Positions 50,132-58,570 of a stretch of 64,000 bases of DNA are shown piece after piece. The DNA lies in contig NZ_STGJ01000001.1 of assembly GCF_004919095.1 (NCBI RefSeq), positions 1 through 64,000 of the forward strand, given 5' to 3'. A program made the position numbers and the translations under genes. The stretch comes from Crenobacter intestini (GTDB lineage: Bacteria > Pseudomonadota > Gammaproteobacteria > Burkholderiales > Chromobacteriaceae). The notes beneath the pieces are model-generated. The model was not told where the DNA came from. It made no database searches and saw only the letters and a list, made by a program, of their open reading frames with translations. How positions within the stretch are numbered: position 1 is the stretch's first letter; each line of letters starts with the position of its first letter.

Positions 50132-51205
50132 GTGTCGGATGAACTCCTGAAGCAGCACCGCGACGCGATCGATGCGATCGACGCGCAGGTGCTTGACCTC
50201 CTGAACCAGCGCGCGGGCCACGCGCGCGAGATCGGCGAAATCAAGGGTGGCGGCGTGATCTACCGCCCCGAGCGCGAGGCGGACGTGCTGCGCCGCATCC
50301 AGTCAATCAACCGCGGCCCTCTGCCGGACGAATCGGTCGCGCGGCTGTTCCGCGAGATCATGTCCGAGTGCCTGGCGCTGGAGAAGCCGCTGTCGATCGC
50401 CTACCTGGGGCCGGAGGGCACGTTCAGCCAGCTGGCGGCGACCAAGCATTTCGGCCACGCCGCGCGCACCGTCGCCTGCTCGTCGATCGACGAGGCGTTC
50501 CGTCTGGTCGAGGCGCGCACCCACGACTACGTGGTCGCGCCGGTCGAGAATTCGACCGAAGGCGCGGTCGGTCGCACGCTCGACCTGATGGTGACCACGC
50601 CGCTGAAGATCTGCGGCGAGGTGGTGCTGCGCATCCACCACCACCTGCTGCGCAAGGTGCCGGGCATGGACGGCATCCGCCGCGTGTATTCGCACGCGCA
50701 GTCACTCGCACAGTGCCACGAGTGGCTGAACCGCCAGCTGCCCGACAATGTCGAGCGGGTGTCGGTCGCCAGCAACGCCGAGGCGGCGCGGCTGGCGAGC
50801 CTGGACGAGCGCGCGTGCGCGATCGCCGGGCAGGCGGCCGCCGAGCGCTTTGCCCTGGTGAAACTCGCCGAGAACATCGAGGACGAGCCGAACAACACCA
50901 CGCGCTTCCTGGTGCTGGGCTACCAGGACGTCGCGCCGACCGGCAAGGACCGCACCTCGGTCATCGTCTCTGCGCCCAACCGCCCCGGCGCGGTGCATGA
51001 GCTGGTCGAGCCGATCGCGCGTTACGGCGTGTCGATGACCAAGTTCGAGTCGCGCCCGTCCAAGGCGGGCTTGTGGGACTACGTGTTCTTCATCGACATG
51101 GAAGGCCACGCCAGCGACGCGGCGCTCGCCGACGCGCTCGCCGCGCTGCGCAGCCGCGCATCCTACGTGAAACTGCTGGGCGCCTACCCGCAGGCGGTGA
51201 TCTGA
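50132..51205 (+). CDS. pheA: Bifunctional chorismate mutase/prephenate dehydratase
   Basis: 357 residues from a GTG start. The AroQ chorismate mutase domain occupies about 1-90 (RDAIDAIDAQVLDLLNQRAG), the prephenate dehydratase about 91-270 (YLGPEGTFSQLAATKHFG, ENSTEGAVGRTLDLMV, NNTTRFLVLG with the catalytic Thr), and a C-terminal ACT domain about 275-357 (PGAVHELVEPIARYGVSMTK, ESRPSK) binds phenylalanine for feedback. It makes phenylpyruvate from chorismate. It is followed directly by a LOG gene and then hisC. Confidence 0.96.
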   Translation: MSDELLKQHRDAIDAIDAQVLDLLNQRAGHAREIGEIKGGGVIYRPEREADVLRRIQSINRGPLPDESVARLFREIMSECLALEKPLSIAYLGPEGTFSQLAATKHFGHAARTVACSSIDEAFRLVEARTHDYVVAPVENSTEGAVGRTLDLMVTTPLKICGEVVLRIHHHLLRKVPGMDGIRRVYSHAQSLAQCHEWLNRQLPDNVERVSVASNAEAARLASLDERACAIAGQAAAERFALVKLAENIEDEPNNTTRFLVLGYQDVAPTGKDRTSVIVSAPNRPGAVHELVEPIARYGVSMTKFESRPSKAGLWDYVFFIDMEGHASDAALADALAALRSRASYVKLLGAYPQAVI

Positions 51206-51799
51206 ATGACGACAAGCATCCGTTCGATCTGCGTTTTCTGCGGCGCACGCCACGGCGCGCGTGCCGAGTACACCGACGCCGCGCGTGCCTTCGGCGCCGC
51301 GCTGGCCGCCCGCGGCATCACCCTGGTTTACGGCGGCGGCAACGTCGGCCTGATGGGCGAGGTCGCCGACGCGGCGCTGCTCGCCGGCGGCAAGGTTACC
51401 GGCGTGATCCCAGGCTTCCTGCGCGAGCGCGAAGTCGCGCATACCGGGCTGACCGAGCTTGTCGAGACCGAGAGCATGCACGCGCGCAAGGCGAAGATGG
51501 CGTCGCTCGCCGACGCTTTCGTCGCCTTGCCCGGCGGTTTCGGGACCTACGACGAGCTCTTCGAGATTCTGACCTGGGCGCAGCTTGCCATCCACGACAA
51601 GCCGGTGGGCCTGCTCAACGTCAGCGGCTACTTCGACCCGTGGCTTGCGTTGGCGCGGCACACGGTCGACGAAGGCTTCGCGCGCGAGGAAAACCTGTCG
51701 CTGTTCGTCGCCGAGCGCGGCGCCGACGCCTTGCTCGGCGCGCTCGCCGGGCACCGCCCACACCATGTCACCAAGTGGGAAGACCTCTCGCGCGGCTGA
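51206..51799 (+). CDS. LOG-family phosphoribohydrolase
   Basis: 197 residues. The family motif is PGGFGTYDE (near 108-116), preceded by ESMHARKAKMASLADAFVAL and an N-terminal SICVFCGARHG. LOG proteins hydrolyse the N-glycosidic bond of nucleoside 5'-monophosphates (AMP or cytokinin nucleotides); bacterial members are often annotated as TIGR00730. The start follows the pheA stop without a spacer (TGAATG). A cytokinin role is not implied; a nucleotide salvage or housekeeping role is equally likely. Confidence 0.88.
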   Translation: MTTSIRSICVFCGARHGARAEYTDAARAFGAALAARGITLVYGGGNVGLMGEVADAALLAGGKVTGVIPGFLREREVAHTGLTELVETESMHARKAKMASLADAFVALPGGFGTYDELFEILTWAQLAIHDKPVGLLNVSGYFDPWLALARHTVDEGFAREENLSLFVAERGADALLGALAGHRPHHVTKWEDLSRG

Positions 51800-51830
51800 G
51801 CCACCCATCACGACAACAAAGGAAGAACCC

Positions 51831-52934
51831 ATGCATCCAGTCGACCTGGCACCCGAATACGTCCGTGCGATCGCGCCCTACCAGCCGGGCAAGCCGGTGT
51901 CCGAGCTTGCCCGCGAGATGGGGCTTGCCGAGGACACCATCGTCAAGCTCGCGTCCAACGAGAACCCGCTGGGCCTGCCGGCTTCGGCCCGCGCGGCCAT
52001 CGAGCGGGAGCTCGCCGAGCTCGCGCGCTACCCGGACGGCAACGGCTTCGCGCTGAAGGCCGCGCTGTGCGCCCGCTTCGGCGTGGACGCGGCGCAGGTG
52101 GTGCTCGGCAACGGCTCGAACGACGTGCTCGAGCTAATCGCACGCGCCTTCCTCAAGCCCGGTGACGAGGTGGTGTTCTCGCAGTACGCGTTCGCGGTCT
52201 ACCCGCTGGTCGCGCAGGCGACCGGCGCACGCGGCGTCGCGGTGCCGGCCAAGGCGTGGGGGCACGACCTCGACGCGATGCTCGCCGCGATCAACGACAG
52301 GACGCGGGTGGTGTTTGTCGCCAACCCGAACAACCCGACCGGTACGCTGCTCTCGCCCGAGGCGATCGCGCGCTTTGTCGCTGCGGTACCCGAGTCGGTG
52401 CTGGTGGTGCTGGACGAGGCGTATACCGAGTACCTGGCGCCCGAGGCGCGTTTCGACAGCGTCGGCGCGCTCGCGCAATATCCTAACCTGATCGTGTCGC
52501 GAACCTTCTCCAAGGCCTACGGCCTGGCCGGCCTGCGCGTGGGCTTCGCCTTTGCCCACCCCGAAGTCGCCGACCTGATCAACCGCGTGCGCCAGCCCTT
52601 CAACGTGAACAGCCTCGCGCAGGCGGCCGCCGTCGCCGTGCTGGACGACGCCGACTACCTGGCGCGCTCGGTCGAGGTCAACCACGCGGGGGTGCGCGCG
52701 CTGACCGAGGCGTTCGACCGTCTCGGCCTCGAATACATCCCGTCCAGCGCCAACTTCGTGACCTTCCGCGCGCCCGACGCGGCCAGGCTCAACAGTCGCC
52801 TGCTCGCAGAGGGCGTGATCGTGCGTCCGCTCGCGCCGTACGGCATGGGCGACTGGCTGCGCGTGAGCATCGGCCTGCCGGGCGAGAACGCGCGCTTTAT
52901 CGAGGTGCTGGGCGCGGCGCTGGCGCGCGGCTAG
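51831..52934 (+). CDS. hisC: Histidinol-phosphate/aromatic aminotransferase
   Basis: 367 residues, class I/II PLP aminotransferase. KLASNENPLGLPASAR, VFVANPNNPTGTLLS, VVLDEAYTEYL and the PLP lysine segment SRTFSKAYGLAGLRVGF are HisC signatures. In the pheA context of Betaproteobacteria this copy usually transaminates phenylpyruvate or arogenate-type substrates as well as histidinol phosphate. AAAGGAAGA precedes ATG. It is 10 bp before the DAHP-synthase-like gene. Confidence 0.93.
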   Translation: MHPVDLAPEYVRAIAPYQPGKPVSELAREMGLAEDTIVKLASNENPLGLPASARAAIERELAELARYPDGNGFALKAALCARFGVDAAQVVLGNGSNDVLELIARAFLKPGDEVVFSQYAFAVYPLVAQATGARGVAVPAKAWGHDLDAMLAAINDRTRVVFVANPNNPTGTLLSPEAIARFVAAVPESVLVVLDEAYTEYLAPEARFDSVGALAQYPNLIVSRTFSKAYGLAGLRVGFAFAHPEVADLINRVRQPFNVNSLAQAAAVAVLDDADYLARSVEVNHAGVRALTEAFDRLGLEYIPSSANFVTFRAPDAARLNSRLLAEGVIVRPLAPYGMGDWLRVSIGLPGENARFIEVLGAALARG

Positions 52935-52944
52935 GGGCACCACC

Positions 52945-53946
52945 ATGATCGTCGTGATGAAGCCGGGCGCGAGCGAGGCCGAGCTTGCCCTGCTGGTCGA
53001 ACACATCCGGGCGTCTGGCCTGCGTGAACATGTGTCGCGCGGCACCGAGCGCGTGCTGGTCGGCGCCATCGGCGACGAGCGTGTGCTCGACACGGCGCTG
53101 ATCGGGCGCTTGCCTGGTGTCGAGCGCGCGCTGCGCATCGTCAAGCCTTACCGGCTGGTCTCGCGCGAACTGGTCGGCGTGAACAGCGTGGTGCAGGTCG
53201 GCGCCGTACCCATCGGCGGCGAGGCGTGGCAGCTGATCGTCGGGCCGACCAGCGTCGCCACCCCGGGCGCGGCCGAGGCGGTCGCGGCGAGCCTCGCACC
53301 TTGCGGCGCGCGGCTGATGCACGGCGGCGTCTACGGCCCCGCGCTGTTCGGCGGCCCGTACGAGGCGCAAGGGGCAGGCGTGGCCGGGCTCGAACACTTG
53401 CTCGCGGCGGCCCGCGCGCGCGCGCTGCCGGCGATCGCCGAGCTGACCGACGTGCGCCTGCTGGAGACCTTCCTCGAGTACGGTGTGGACGCGCTGTTGA
53501 TCGGCGCGCGCAATATGCAGAACTTCGAGCTCTTGAAGGAGGTCGGCCGCGTCAACAAGCCGGTGATCCTCAAGCGCGCGCTGGCGGCGACGGCCGCCGA
53601 GTGGCTGATGGCCGCCGAGTACGTAGCGGTGGGCGGTAACCACCGCATCGTGCTGTGCGAGCGCGGCGTGCGCGGTTTCGACGACGCGACCCCCGCGCTG
53701 TTTGACGCCGGCGCGATTGCCTGGCTCAAATGCGAGAGCCACCTGCCGGTGATCGCCGACCCCGGCCGTGCCGTCGGCCGTGCCGACCTGGTGGCGCCGG
53801 TGGCCTTGGCCGCGCTGGCTGCCGGCGCGGACGGCCTGATGGTCGACGTCGGCGCCGAGGCGCATGCGCTCGATACGGCGTCGCTGCAACAACTTGGCGC
53901 GCAGATGCGCGCGCTTGCGCCCGCGCTCGGGCGCACCTTTGCTTAA
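52945..53946 (+). CDS. DAHP-synthase-like protein (AroF, Thermotoga type) with degenerate active site
   Basis: 333 residues aligning end to end with DAHP synthases that carry an N-terminal ferredoxin-like regulatory domain (MIVVMKPGAS..RIVKPYRLVSRE, 1-75). Fold landmarks are kept: IGARNMQNFELL (186-197), ILKRAL (208-213), VLCERGVRGF (236-245), ESHLP (264-268). Catalytic positions are not: the metal Cys is Thr102 (GPTS for GPCS), the PEP-binding Arg and Lys of RGGA(F/Y)KPRTS are His126 and Gly131 (HGGVYGPALF), the metal His of DPSHSGG is Arg275 (DPGRAVG), and VEVH has become VDVG (300-303). It is probably not a functional DAHP synthase. Operon position with pheA and hisC suggests a regulatory or new role in aromatic metabolism. 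Confidence 0.85.
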   Translation: MIVVMKPGASEAELALLVEHIRASGLREHVSRGTERVLVGAIGDERVLDTALIGRLPGVERALRIVKPYRLVSRELVGVNSVVQVGAVPIGGEAWQLIVGPTSVATPGAAEAVAASLAPCGARLMHGGVYGPALFGGPYEAQGAGVAGLEHLLAAARARALPAIAELTDVRLLETFLEYGVDALLIGARNMQNFELLKEVGRVNKPVILKRALAATAAEWLMAAEYVAVGGNHRIVLCERGVRGFDDATPALFDAGAIAWLKCESHLPVIADPGRAVGRADLVAPVALAALAAGADGLMVDVGAEAHALDTASLQQLGAQMRALAPALGRTFA

Positions 53947-53955
53947 GGAGACCCC

Positions 53956-54399
53956 GTGTCCGCGGATTTCACCCTGAATTTCACGCAGCTCGAACGCTAC
54001 CGTTTCTCCAACCTGTTCGGTGGCGGCGTGCCCGAACTGTTTACCGACGAGCCGCCGCCGCTGGGCGAGGACAGCGGCCCGTCGCCGTCGCAGCTGCTGG
54101 TCGCGGCGACCGCCAATTGCCTGGCGGCGAGCCTGCTGTTCGCGTTCGGCAAGTTCAAGCAGGACGTCACGCCCTTGTCGGGCGAGGCCAGTTGCGTGAT
54201 CGGCCGCAATGAAGACAGGCGGCTGCGCGTCGAGTCCATCGCCGTCACCCTGCAGCTTGGGCGGCCGGCCGCGACGCTTGAGCATGTCGAGCGGGTGCTG
54301 TCGACCTTCGAGGACTATTGCACGGTCACGCAAAGCGTCCGCCAAGGCATCCGCGTCGAAGTGACGGTGCTCGACGCCGATGGCACGCGCCTGAAGTGA
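53956..54399 (+). CDS. OsmC-family protein
   Basis: 147 residues from a GTG with AAGGAG 7 bp upstream. The two OsmC cysteines are present: Cys55 in AATANCLAASL and Cys122 in EDYCTVTQSV. The N-terminal half (YRFSNLFGGG..DEPPPLGEDSGPSPSQLLVAA) is of the YhfA/OsmC-like group. OsmC proteins reduce organic hydroperoxides with these cysteines. It ends the pheA operon, and its relation to aromatic synthesis is unclear. Confidence 0.85.
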   Translation: MSADFTLNFTQLERYRFSNLFGGGVPELFTDEPPPLGEDSGPSPSQLLVAATANCLAASLLFAFGKFKQDVTPLSGEASCVIGRNEDRRLRVESIAVTLQLGRPAATLEHVERVLSTFEDYCTVTQSVRQGIRVEVTVLDADGTRLK

Positions 54400-54438
54400 T
54401 TGTTGCTGTTATTTTCCGATTTTCTGGCATGTAGTTTT

Positions 54439-54474
54439 GCAATCAAACAAAAACTGGCAATTTAGTTTGATTGC
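54439..54474. promoter_or_regulatory. Inverted repeat upstream of the EamA gene
   Basis: GCAATCAAAC (54439-54448) and GTTTGATTGC (54465-54474) form a perfect 10-bp inverted repeat with a 16-bp AT-rich spacer, in the 146-bp gap before the transporter. It could be an operator or, less likely, a long-loop hairpin. Confidence 0.5.
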
Positions 54475-54545
54475 GTGGCGGGGCTTTGGCATTCACTACG
54501 TTGGTAGGCCGGTAAAATGGCTGCATCGCACAAAATGCAAATGCC

Positions 54546-55478
54546 ATGTTCCGCCGTCACCAATCTTCCTTGTTCCTGGCGCTCGCCCTCCTGATGTGGT
54601 CGAGCAATTTCATCATCGGCCGCGCGCTCGCCGGCGCGATCGGCCCGTTCACGCTGGCCTGCCTGCGCTGGCTGATCGCGCTGGCGGTGCTCGCGCCCTT
54701 CGCGTGGCGGCCGCTCCAGTCGGCGTGGCCCCTTATCCGTGGCGCGTGGCCGCTGGTGATGCTGCTCGCCGCCAGCGGCATCGCGCTGACCAATACCTTG
54801 CTGTACCTCGCGCTCAAGTCCACCAGCGCGCTCAACGCGGTGGTGATCAATAGCGCGACACCGGTGCTGGTGCTGCTGTTTGGCGCGCTCGTCGCGCGCA
54901 GCCGCGTCGGCGCGGGGCAGGTCTTCGGCATGCTGCTCGCGCTCTGCGGCGCCTTGCTGATCGTCGTGCGCGGCGACGCGGCCGCTCTGGCAAGGCTCAG
55001 CTTCGCAGGTGGCGACTACCTGGTGCTCGCCGCCGGCGCCTGCTGGGCGTGCTACACGGTTTCGTTGCGCTACCTGCCTGCCGGCATTCCCGCCAATGCG
55101 CTGATGCTGCTGCTGTTCGCGCTGGGCGGCGCGTCCCTCGCGCCTTTCATGCTGGCCGAGTTCGCACGCGGCGACGCGGTAAGCGGCATGGCCGCGCCGC
55201 AATGGCTCGCGCTCGCCTATCTGGGCGTATTCCCGTCGGTGCTTGCCTTCATCCTCTACAACCGTGCGCTCGCGGTGATGGGCAGCGAACGCGCCGCGCC
55301 TTGGCTCTACCTGATGCCGGCTTTCGGCGCGCTAATGTCGGTGATGTTCCTGGGCGAGGCGGTGCATGCCTACCACGTGGCCGGCCTTGCCGCCATCTTC
55401 GCGGGCATCGCTTGCGGCAACGGGCAGCCGGAAGGGCTGCTGGCACGCCTCGTGCCCGTGCGCAAAATCGTCCGTTGA
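54546..55478 (+). CDS. EamA/DMT-family transporter
   Basis: 310 residues, ten predicted membrane helices in two EamA repeats. The first repeat contains WSSNFIIGRALAGAIGPFTL and the repeat-end pair FGMLLALCGALLIVVRGD; the second contains SVLAFILYNRALAVMGSERA and LGEAVHAYHVAGLAAIFAGI. Such proteins export amino acids or other metabolites, and the substrate cannot be told. A perfect 10-bp inverted repeat upstream suggests dedicated regulation. A terminator follows 22 bp after the stop. Confidence 0.85.
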   Translation: MFRRHQSSLFLALALLMWSSNFIIGRALAGAIGPFTLACLRWLIALAVLAPFAWRPLQSAWPLIRGAWPLVMLLAASGIALTNTLLYLALKSTSALNAVVINSATPVLVLLFGALVARSRVGAGQVFGMLLALCGALLIVVRGDAAALARLSFAGGDYLVLAAGACWACYTVSLRYLPAGIPANALMLLLFALGGASLAPFMLAEFARGDAVSGMAAPQWLALAYLGVFPSVLAFILYNRALAVMGSERAAPWLYLMPAFGALMSVMFLGEAVHAYHVAGLAAIFAGIACGNGQPEGLLARLVPVRKIVR

Positions 55479-55500
55479 CTTAAAATGGCTCTTTGAAACC

Positions 55501-55523
55501 GGGCGACCCTGTGTCGCCCTTTT
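55501..55523 (+). terminator. Terminator between EamA and rluF
   Basis: GGGCGAC (55501-55507) pairs with GTCGCCC (55513-55519) around CCTGT, followed by TTTTGT. It ends 14 bp before the rluF start, so it may also act as an attenuator for that gene. Confidence 0.75.
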
Positions 55524-55537
55524 GTCTTGGAGTCACC

Positions 55538-56266
55538 ATGGAAAGCGTCCGTCTGTCCAAACGTCTGGCCGAGCTCGGCCTGTGTTCGCGCCGCGAGGCC
55601 GACAGCTATATCGAGCAGGGCTGGGTCAAGGTCGACGGCAAGGTCGCCATCCTCGGGCAGAAAGTCGACGCCGACGCCGTGATCGAGCTGGACGCGCGCG
55701 CGCGCCAGGCCCAGTCGCGCCGCGTGACCATCCTGATCAACAAGCCGGTCGGCTACGTGTCCGGCCAGGCCGAAGACGGCTACCAGCCCGCGCAGGTGCT
55801 GGTCACCCCCGACAACCACTGGAAGGGCGACAAGAGCGGCATCCGTTTCTCGCGCGACCACCTGAAGGGCCTGGCGCCGGCCGGCCGCCTCGACATCGAC
55901 TCGGTCGGCCTCTTGGTGCTCACGCAGGACGGGGTGGTGGCCAAGCAGCTGATCGGCGAGCGCTCCGATGTCGACAAGGAATACCTGGTGCGGGTGACCG
56001 GCCGCTTGTCGGCCGAGGGGCTCGCCCGCCTCAACCACGGGCTCGAGCTCGACGGCAAGAAGCTGTTGCCGGCCAAGGTCGGCTGGCAGAATGAGGACCA
56101 GCTGCGTTTCGTGCTGCGCGAAGGCAAGAAGCGGCAGATCCGCCGGATGTGCGAACTGGTCGGCCTGCGGGTGGTCGGCCTCAAGCGTGTCCGCATCGGC
56201 AAGGTCATGCTCGGCGACCTGCCGGTAGGCAAGTGGCGCTACCTCGCGCCGGGCGAACAATTCTGA
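55538..56266 (+). CDS. rluF: 23S rRNA pseudouridine synthase, RluF-like
   Basis: 242 residues. An S4 RNA-binding domain (about 4-50; [20 protein letters not shown]) precedes the RsuA/RluB/E/F catalytic domain with catalytic Asp119 in [18 protein letters not shown]. The segment [20 protein letters not shown] is the family's C-terminal signature. The S4 domain and the [12 protein letters not shown] part favour RluF (U2604) over RluE; RluB or RsuA cannot be fully excluded. TTGGAG precedes ATG. Confidence 0.82.
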   Translation: MESVRLSKRLAELGLCSRREADSYIEQGWVKVDGKVAILGQKVDADAVIELDARARQAQSRRVTILINKPVGYVSGQAEDGYQPAQVLVTPDNHWKGDKSGIRFSRDHLKGLAPAGRLDIDSVGLLVLTQDGVVAKQLIGERSDVDKEYLVRVTGRLSAEGLARLNHGLELDGKKLLPAKVGWQNEDQLRFVLREGKKRQIRRMCELVGLRVVGLKRVRIGKVMLGDLPVGKWRYLAPGEQF

Positions 56267-56279
56267 AAGCGGGGCGGGG

Positions 56280-57269
56280 ATGTCTGTCTGGCAAACGTTC
56301 AAATCCATGCTCGGCCTTGGCGGTGACCAAGGCTCGGTCGACGCGTCGGTCAAGGCGCTGATCCATGTAGCCGAACCCAAGCTCGAGCTGCTGCCCGGCG
56401 CGGTGCAGGCGCTGCGCGAAGGCGTGCGCCGCACGCTCGCCTACGCTGACGAGCTGGGGGCGCACGAGCTCTCGCCGCTTGATTTGTCGCCCGCCGGTTA
56501 CGGCGCCGACGCGCGCATCGGGCTGATGTTCTCGTCCCCCGAGGTGTTGCTCGCGACGCTGGAGGGCAGCGACGCGCTGCGCGACTATTTCCTCAGCGCG
56601 AGCAACCCCGACGAGGCGTACGCGCTTTTGGTGATGCAGTGCCACCGCTCGCAACGCTTCGGGCAGGCAATGCGTAACGGCCAGCTGGTCGACGATGTCG
56701 CGCAGACCGTGGTCAGCTTCGGCGCGCACCGGCTGGTCGACGTGTGTGCCGACGAAGCCTCGCTGCGCCACCAGGTCGCGCGACGGGCTTTCCGTTCGGT
56801 CGCGGCGGTCGCCGCGCGCAGGATCGCGCTGTTAAGCGCGCAGCAGCAGACGCTGGGGACCGAGAAGATGCAGGTCGAGTTGAGGCTGGCGACGCTGGGC
56901 GGGTCGGCGACGGTGGTTGACGCCCTGCCGGCGACCGACGGCCTGCCGGTCGACGCCGCCTCACTCAAGCGGCGGCTGGCCGAAATCAACGAATCGCTCG
57001 CCGAACTCGCGCCGATCGGCACGCTGGAGGGGAAGCTCGCGCAGGTGCGCAAGGTGTGCAGCGCGCCGCAGGACTTTGTTGCGGTGAGGACAGAGTCGCT
57101 GTTCCTCGACCGCATGGGCGTGCTGCGCTCGCCCGGCGAAGGCGAGGAGGGGATCCCGCTCAATATCGAGACCGTCGCCTTGGGCAAGCTGCAGCCTATC
57201 GAGCGGGTGATCGTCCCGGTCAAGTTGACGCGGCAGACGCTGGCGGCCTGGCGCGACCGTCTGGCCTGA
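56280..57269 (+). CDS. Conserved-looking protein of unknown function
   Basis: 329 residues, soluble, no signal peptide or membrane helix, mostly helical by composition. I recognise no family. A GGGGCGGGG site precedes the ATG, and codon use matches its neighbours, so it is a real gene. An internal segment (about 170-260) rich in Ala, Leu, Arg and Glu could form a coiled coil. The N-terminal VWQTFKSMLGLGG and the C-terminal IPLNIETVALGKLQPIERVI are the best motifs for a search. Its stop abuts the stop of the converging phosphodiesterase gene (TGATCA) with no space for a terminator. Confidence 0.7.
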   Translation: MSVWQTFKSMLGLGGDQGSVDASVKALIHVAEPKLELLPGAVQALREGVRRTLAYADELGAHELSPLDLSPAGYGADARIGLMFSSPEVLLATLEGSDALRDYFLSASNPDEAYALLVMQCHRSQRFGQAMRNGQLVDDVAQTVVSFGAHRLVDVCADEASLRHQVARRAFRSVAAVAARRIALLSAQQQTLGTEKMQVELRLATLGGSATVVDALPATDGLPVDAASLKRRLAEINESLAELAPIGTLEGKLAQVRKVCSAPQDFVAVRTESLFLDRMGVLRSPGEGEEGIPLNIETVALGKLQPIERVIVPVKLTRQTLAAWRDRLA

Positions 57270-58466
57270 TCAGGCGTCGATATCGACGCGGATCAGCGGG
57301 ACCCGCATTTCCGCACGGCTGACCCCGCCGTGCGAGCCGTCCAGGTGCAGCCAGCGCTCGCCGGGCAGCGTGTCGCGCAGCGTATGCCCCGGTTTCATCA
57401 GCAAGGTCACGTCGCCGACGCGCGCCATGAGTTCAGGGTGGTAGGGCGGCGGGCCGAATGCGCCGCGCTCGACCAGCGACCCGCTCGTCTCGACCCACGC
57501 CACCTCCCCCAGTGTTTCCTCCGCCAGCGCGGCAAAGCGCGCGGCTTCCCCCTGTCTGACATGGCAAAAGCGCACCCGGCCCTCGCCGGAGAGCGGGCGC
57601 GCGAGTAGCGCCTGCAGTGCCTCGGGCAGCGTCTCCCAGGCAACGCGCTTGTCGCGCGGCGTCGCCGCGAAACCGTGGTCGGCGGTGACGAGCAGCGTCA
57701 GCGGCCGGCGTCTGGGCGTTTGGCAGAAAGCCTCGATGCGCTCGTCAAGCTCGGTGAAGCTGCGGCTGACCGACCAGTCGTCGGGGCCGGCCGCGTGCAT
57801 CTCGTGGTCCAGCCTTGAGGTATACGCGTAGACGAAGGCGGGTGTGCGCGAGGCGAGTGCCTGCTCCAGCGCGGCAAACAGCGCCGGCCAGTCGCGGTAG
57901 GGGACGCGCATGGTGCGCCCGGCGTGGTGGCGGCTGAACGGCGTCGGCACCAGATGCTGCGGCAATACGCAGACGGCAGGGCGAGCGAGCCGGTCGAACC
58001 AGCTGGGCGTCTGGTAAAGGGCGGAGGCCAGCGCGCCGTGGGTCGGCGCAGCCGCTTCGCTGTGCCGGCAGCCCAGTGTCAGCGGGTGGACGATGGCGCG
58101 GTGGGCGGGGCTGTACATTTCCCAGCCGGTCAGCCCGTGCTGCGAGGGCGGGGTCGCCGTCTGCACGCTGGTCAGCGCGCTGGCGGTGGTCGACGGGAAG
58201 ACAGAGCTGAGAGTGGTTCTCTGGTGCGCGCGCAGGAAGGAGGCAGGTCCGTGCCTGGCCAGTTGCGCGTCGCCCAGCCCGTCGACCAGCAGCAGGGCGA
58301 TGTCGCGGCCTTCCGTCGCGAGCGGGCCGAGCAGGCCGGGGTGGAGCGGGGTGCCGGCAATCTCTGCGCCCATTGCTTGCGCGAGGCTGACGCTGAGGTT
58401 GACGAGGCTGCCGCCCTGATAGTCGGGCCAGCAGAGGGTATCCTGGTCTGGGCTTGCGTCGGGCAT
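57270..58466 (-). CDS. Type I phosphodiesterase/nucleotide pyrophosphatase (alkaline phosphatase superfamily)
   Basis: 398 residues from ATG at 58466; an earlier ATG at 58541 lies inside the rhlE terminator and is rejected. Metal and nucleophile positions are visible: LLLVDGLGDAQL (first Asp), SSVFPSTTASALTSVQT (Thr nucleophile), SQHGLTGW, YTSRLDHEMHAAG (Asp/His) and LLVTADHGF (Asp-His). These proteins hydrolyse phosphodiester or nucleotide pyrophosphate bonds. No signal peptide is evident, so it seems cytoplasmic. The substrate is unknown. Confidence 0.83.
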   Translation of the reverse strand: MPDASPDQDTLCWPDYQGGSLVNLSVSLAQAMGAEIAGTPLHPGLLGPLATEGRDIALLLVDGLGDAQLARHGPASFLRAHQRTTLSSVFPSTTASALTSVQTATPPSQHGLTGWEMYSPAHRAIVHPLTLGCRHSEAAAPTHGALASALYQTPSWFDRLARPAVCVLPQHLVPTPFSRHHAGRTMRVPYRDWPALFAALEQALASRTPAFVYAYTSRLDHEMHAAGPDDWSVSRSFTELDERIEAFCQTPRRRPLTLLVTADHGFAATPRDKRVAWETLPEALQALLARPLSGEGRVRFCHVRQGEAARFAALAEETLGEVAWVETSGSLVERGAFGPPPYHPELMARVGDVTLLMKPGHTLRDTLPGERWLHLDGSHGGVSRAEMRVPLIRVDIDA

Positions 58467-58522
58467 GGCGTGAAATCCGGCATTGGCTAAGCCGATTATG
58501 CCAGCATTGGTAGGGCTTGGAC

Positions 58523-58551
58523 GCAAAAAACCGCCGGACATGCCGGCGGTT
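58523..58551 (-). terminator. Rho-independent terminator after rhlE
   Basis: AACCGCCGG (58529-58537) pairs with CCGGCGGTT (58543-58551); on the - strand the stem is followed by TTTTTTGCG. It lies 20 bp past the rhlE stop. Confidence 0.9.
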
Positions 58552-58570
58552 GTCTTGCTTGCTTCAGCGC

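Noticed and set aside
52945-53946. Calling this gene a functional DAHP synthase
   Set aside because: The fold matches, but the metal Cys and His and the PEP-binding Arg/Lys are replaced, so the activity cannot be assumed.
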